This document shows positions 6,009-7,260 of a stretch of 7,260 nucleotides of DNA, piece after piece. The DNA lies in NCBI GenBank assembly GCA_017997855.1, contig JAGOEF010000075.1:1-7260 (forward strand). The letters run 5' to 3'. Position numbers and translations under genes: made by a program. The stretch's first letter is position 1, and the number at the start of each line of letters is the position of its first letter. Under the pieces are notes generated by a model. The model was not told where the DNA came from. It saw only the letters and a program-made list of their open reading frames with translations, and did not search any database. This DNA is from Bacteroidales bacterium. Its GTDB lineage: Bacteria > Bacteroidota > Bacteroidia > Bacteroidales > ML635J-15.

Positions 6009-7234
6009 GGTTGGGTTGTTTGAATAAGCAGTTTTTCGCCATACAACAACTGGTGGGTAGCAGGCAATCCGTTCCACTTAAGAATATCTTCAACTGTGCA
6101 ACCATACGTTATAGCAATGCGGTGTAATGTTTCGCCCTTTTCGACCAGATGGATTTTCTTTTGTGCGGTTTGTGATTGAAGCGGTTCTTTGGTATATTCA
6201 AAGAGATCTGCATTTTTGGCGAATTCTCCCCCGGTTTGTTTTACCAGAAAGGCTGTTGCTTTGGAATGGGGCAAAACGAGCGAATAGGTATATCCATCGT
6301 CGGGTATATAATTACGGAAAAATACCGGATTCAGAAATCGGATATCTTCTATGGGGTAATCAAGCTCTGCTGCCAGGCTGACAAGATTTAACGGACCGCT
6401 TACATGCAGGGTGTCTACCTCGTAGTACGACGGGTTTTGCCCGGCTTCAACAATCAGGTGTTCCCGGGTATAATTCATCAGATAGCACATGGCAATAAAT
6501 GCCGGTACATAATTCTGCATCTGGGTAGTCATATACGGGCGGATTTGCCAGTAATCGGTGTTGCCACCGGCACGGATGATGGCTTTTTTCACGGCACCCG
6601 GACCACCATTATAGGCAGCCAGTGCAAGATGCCAGTCACCGAAAGTTCGGTACAGGTATTCTAGATAGCGGCAGGCTGCATCAGTCGCCAGAAACGGGTC
6701 GCGCCTTTCATCGATAAACGAGGTAACCCTGAGTCCCATCAAATCGGCTGTAGGTTTAATAAATTGCCACAACCCGGTTGCTCCCGAAACCGAAATGGCA
6801 TTGGCATCGAGGGCAGATTCAACTGCAGCCAGATACTTCAACTCGACCGGCAGATTGTATTTACTCAGATACTCCTCGAACAAAGGAAAGTAATATTTCG
6901 AAAGGGCGGCAATGCGGTTTAGTTTGGTTTTGTTCTGGAGGCTATAGGCGTCGATGTACTTCTTTACATGCTCATTGTATACCAGAGGAATCATCATTGA
7001 ACCGGACAAGTTTTCGATTCTGACCCGGTACACCTCATCGGGATACATCAGGGTATCGCTAATTCCCTTTCCACAAACAACATTCTGAGGGAGAAAAGCA
7101 TTAAGGGCACTATCGACCGAATAGACCATCCGCGCTGCTTTTTTCTCGCCATCAGGAAAAGCCTGAACGCTGAACCCTTGCAGTGCAAGCACAATCAATA
7201 AAATAAACTCAACTGGAATTCCACATTTTTTCAT
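6005..7234 (-). CDS. MltD-like membrane-associated or periplasmic lytic transglycosylase with LysM
   Basis: This 409-residue enzyme should cleave the MurNAc-GlcNAc bond of peptidoglycan, forming 1,6-anhydro-MurNAc ends in the periplasm. Residues 1-25 are a Sec signal peptide (MKKCGIPVEF, ILLIVLALQG, cleavage near VQA-F). There is no lipobox at the cleavage site, unlike the E. coli MltD lipoprotein. The family-1 SLT domain spans about 115-250. The catalytic Glu is probably E139 in AAVESALDANAIS, followed by GATGLWQFIKPTA (151-163), ERRDPFLATDAACRYL (176-191) and AYNGGPGAVKKAI (207-219), which line the glycan cleft. A weak LysM-like segment lies at about 273-321 and a clear LysM (HLVEKGETLHRIAITYG to LLYGEKLLI) at 362-404, for binding glycan strands. 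It is transcribed toward queG, and its TAA overlaps the queG stop. Only 26 bases of upstream sequence are in the window, and I see no promoter in them. Confidence 0.94.
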   Translation of the reverse strand: MKKCGIPVEFILLIVLALQGFSVQAFPDGEKKAARMVYSVDSALNAFLPQNVVCGKGISDTLMYPDEVYRVRIENLSGSMMIPLVYNEHVKKYIDAYSLQNKTKLNRIAALSKYYFPLFEEYLSKYNLPVELKYLAAVESALDANAISVSGATGLWQFIKPTADLMGLRVTSFIDERRDPFLATDAACRYLEYLYRTFGDWHLALAAYNGGPGAVKKAIIRAGGNTDYWQIRPYMTTQMQNYVPAFIAMCYLMNYTREHLIVEAGQNPSYYEVDTLHVSGPLNLVSLAAELDYPIEDIRFLNPVFFRNYIPDDGYTYSLVLPHSKATAFLVKQTGGEFAKNADLFEYTKEPLQSQTAQKKIHLVEKGETLHRIAITYGCTVEDILKWNGLPATHQLLYGEKLLIQTTQP

Positions 7235-7260
7235 AATACCAATATCTTAATAATCATGCG

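Overview
The window looks like chromosomal DNA of a member of the Bacteroidota, probably Bacteroidales-like. Two proteins end in type IX secretion (T9SS) type A sorting domains, the intergenic promoter candidates fit the Bacteroidota -7 consensus TAnnTTTG, start codons lack obvious Shine-Dalgarno sequences, and the proteins have typical Bacteroidota composition. Genus and species cannot be fixed from this sequence. Coding density is very high. I see no tRNA, rRNA, CRISPR array, insertion sequence or phage gene, and no gene-free stretch longer than about 105 bases.

Layout. Positions 1-638 hold the 3' end of a gene for a large secreted protein with a T9SS sorting domain; its start lies outside the window. 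It overlaps by 8 bases the next gene (631-2817), a secreted CotH-kinase-like protein that also carries a fibronectin III-like segment, a lamin-tail domain and a second T9SS sorting domain. These two form a cell-surface or secreted cargo pair. Facing them on the minus strand is thiL (2827-3867), thiamine-monophosphate kinase, the last step of thiamine diphosphate synthesis. A 105-base divergent intergenic region (3868-3972) separates thiL from a plus-strand gene (3973-5079) for an exported protein made almost wholly of nine complete and one partial tandem repeats of about 35 residues, which I cannot assign to a named family. Eight bases later follows queG (5088-6008, GTG start), epoxyqueuosine reductase of the short form without HEAT repeats. 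It overlaps tail to tail by 4 bases a minus-strand gene (6005-7234) for an MltD-like lytic transglycosylase with an SLT domain and LysM.

How they fit. thiL and queG are housekeeping cofactor and tRNA-modification genes, and the transglycosylase remodels peptidoglycan. The two T9SS cargo proteins and the repeat protein are exported envelope or surface proteins. No single pathway links them. The least explained items are the repeat protein (probably a compact all-beta propeller or solenoid) and the CotH-like protein, in which a serine seems to occupy the position of the usual catalytic aspartate.
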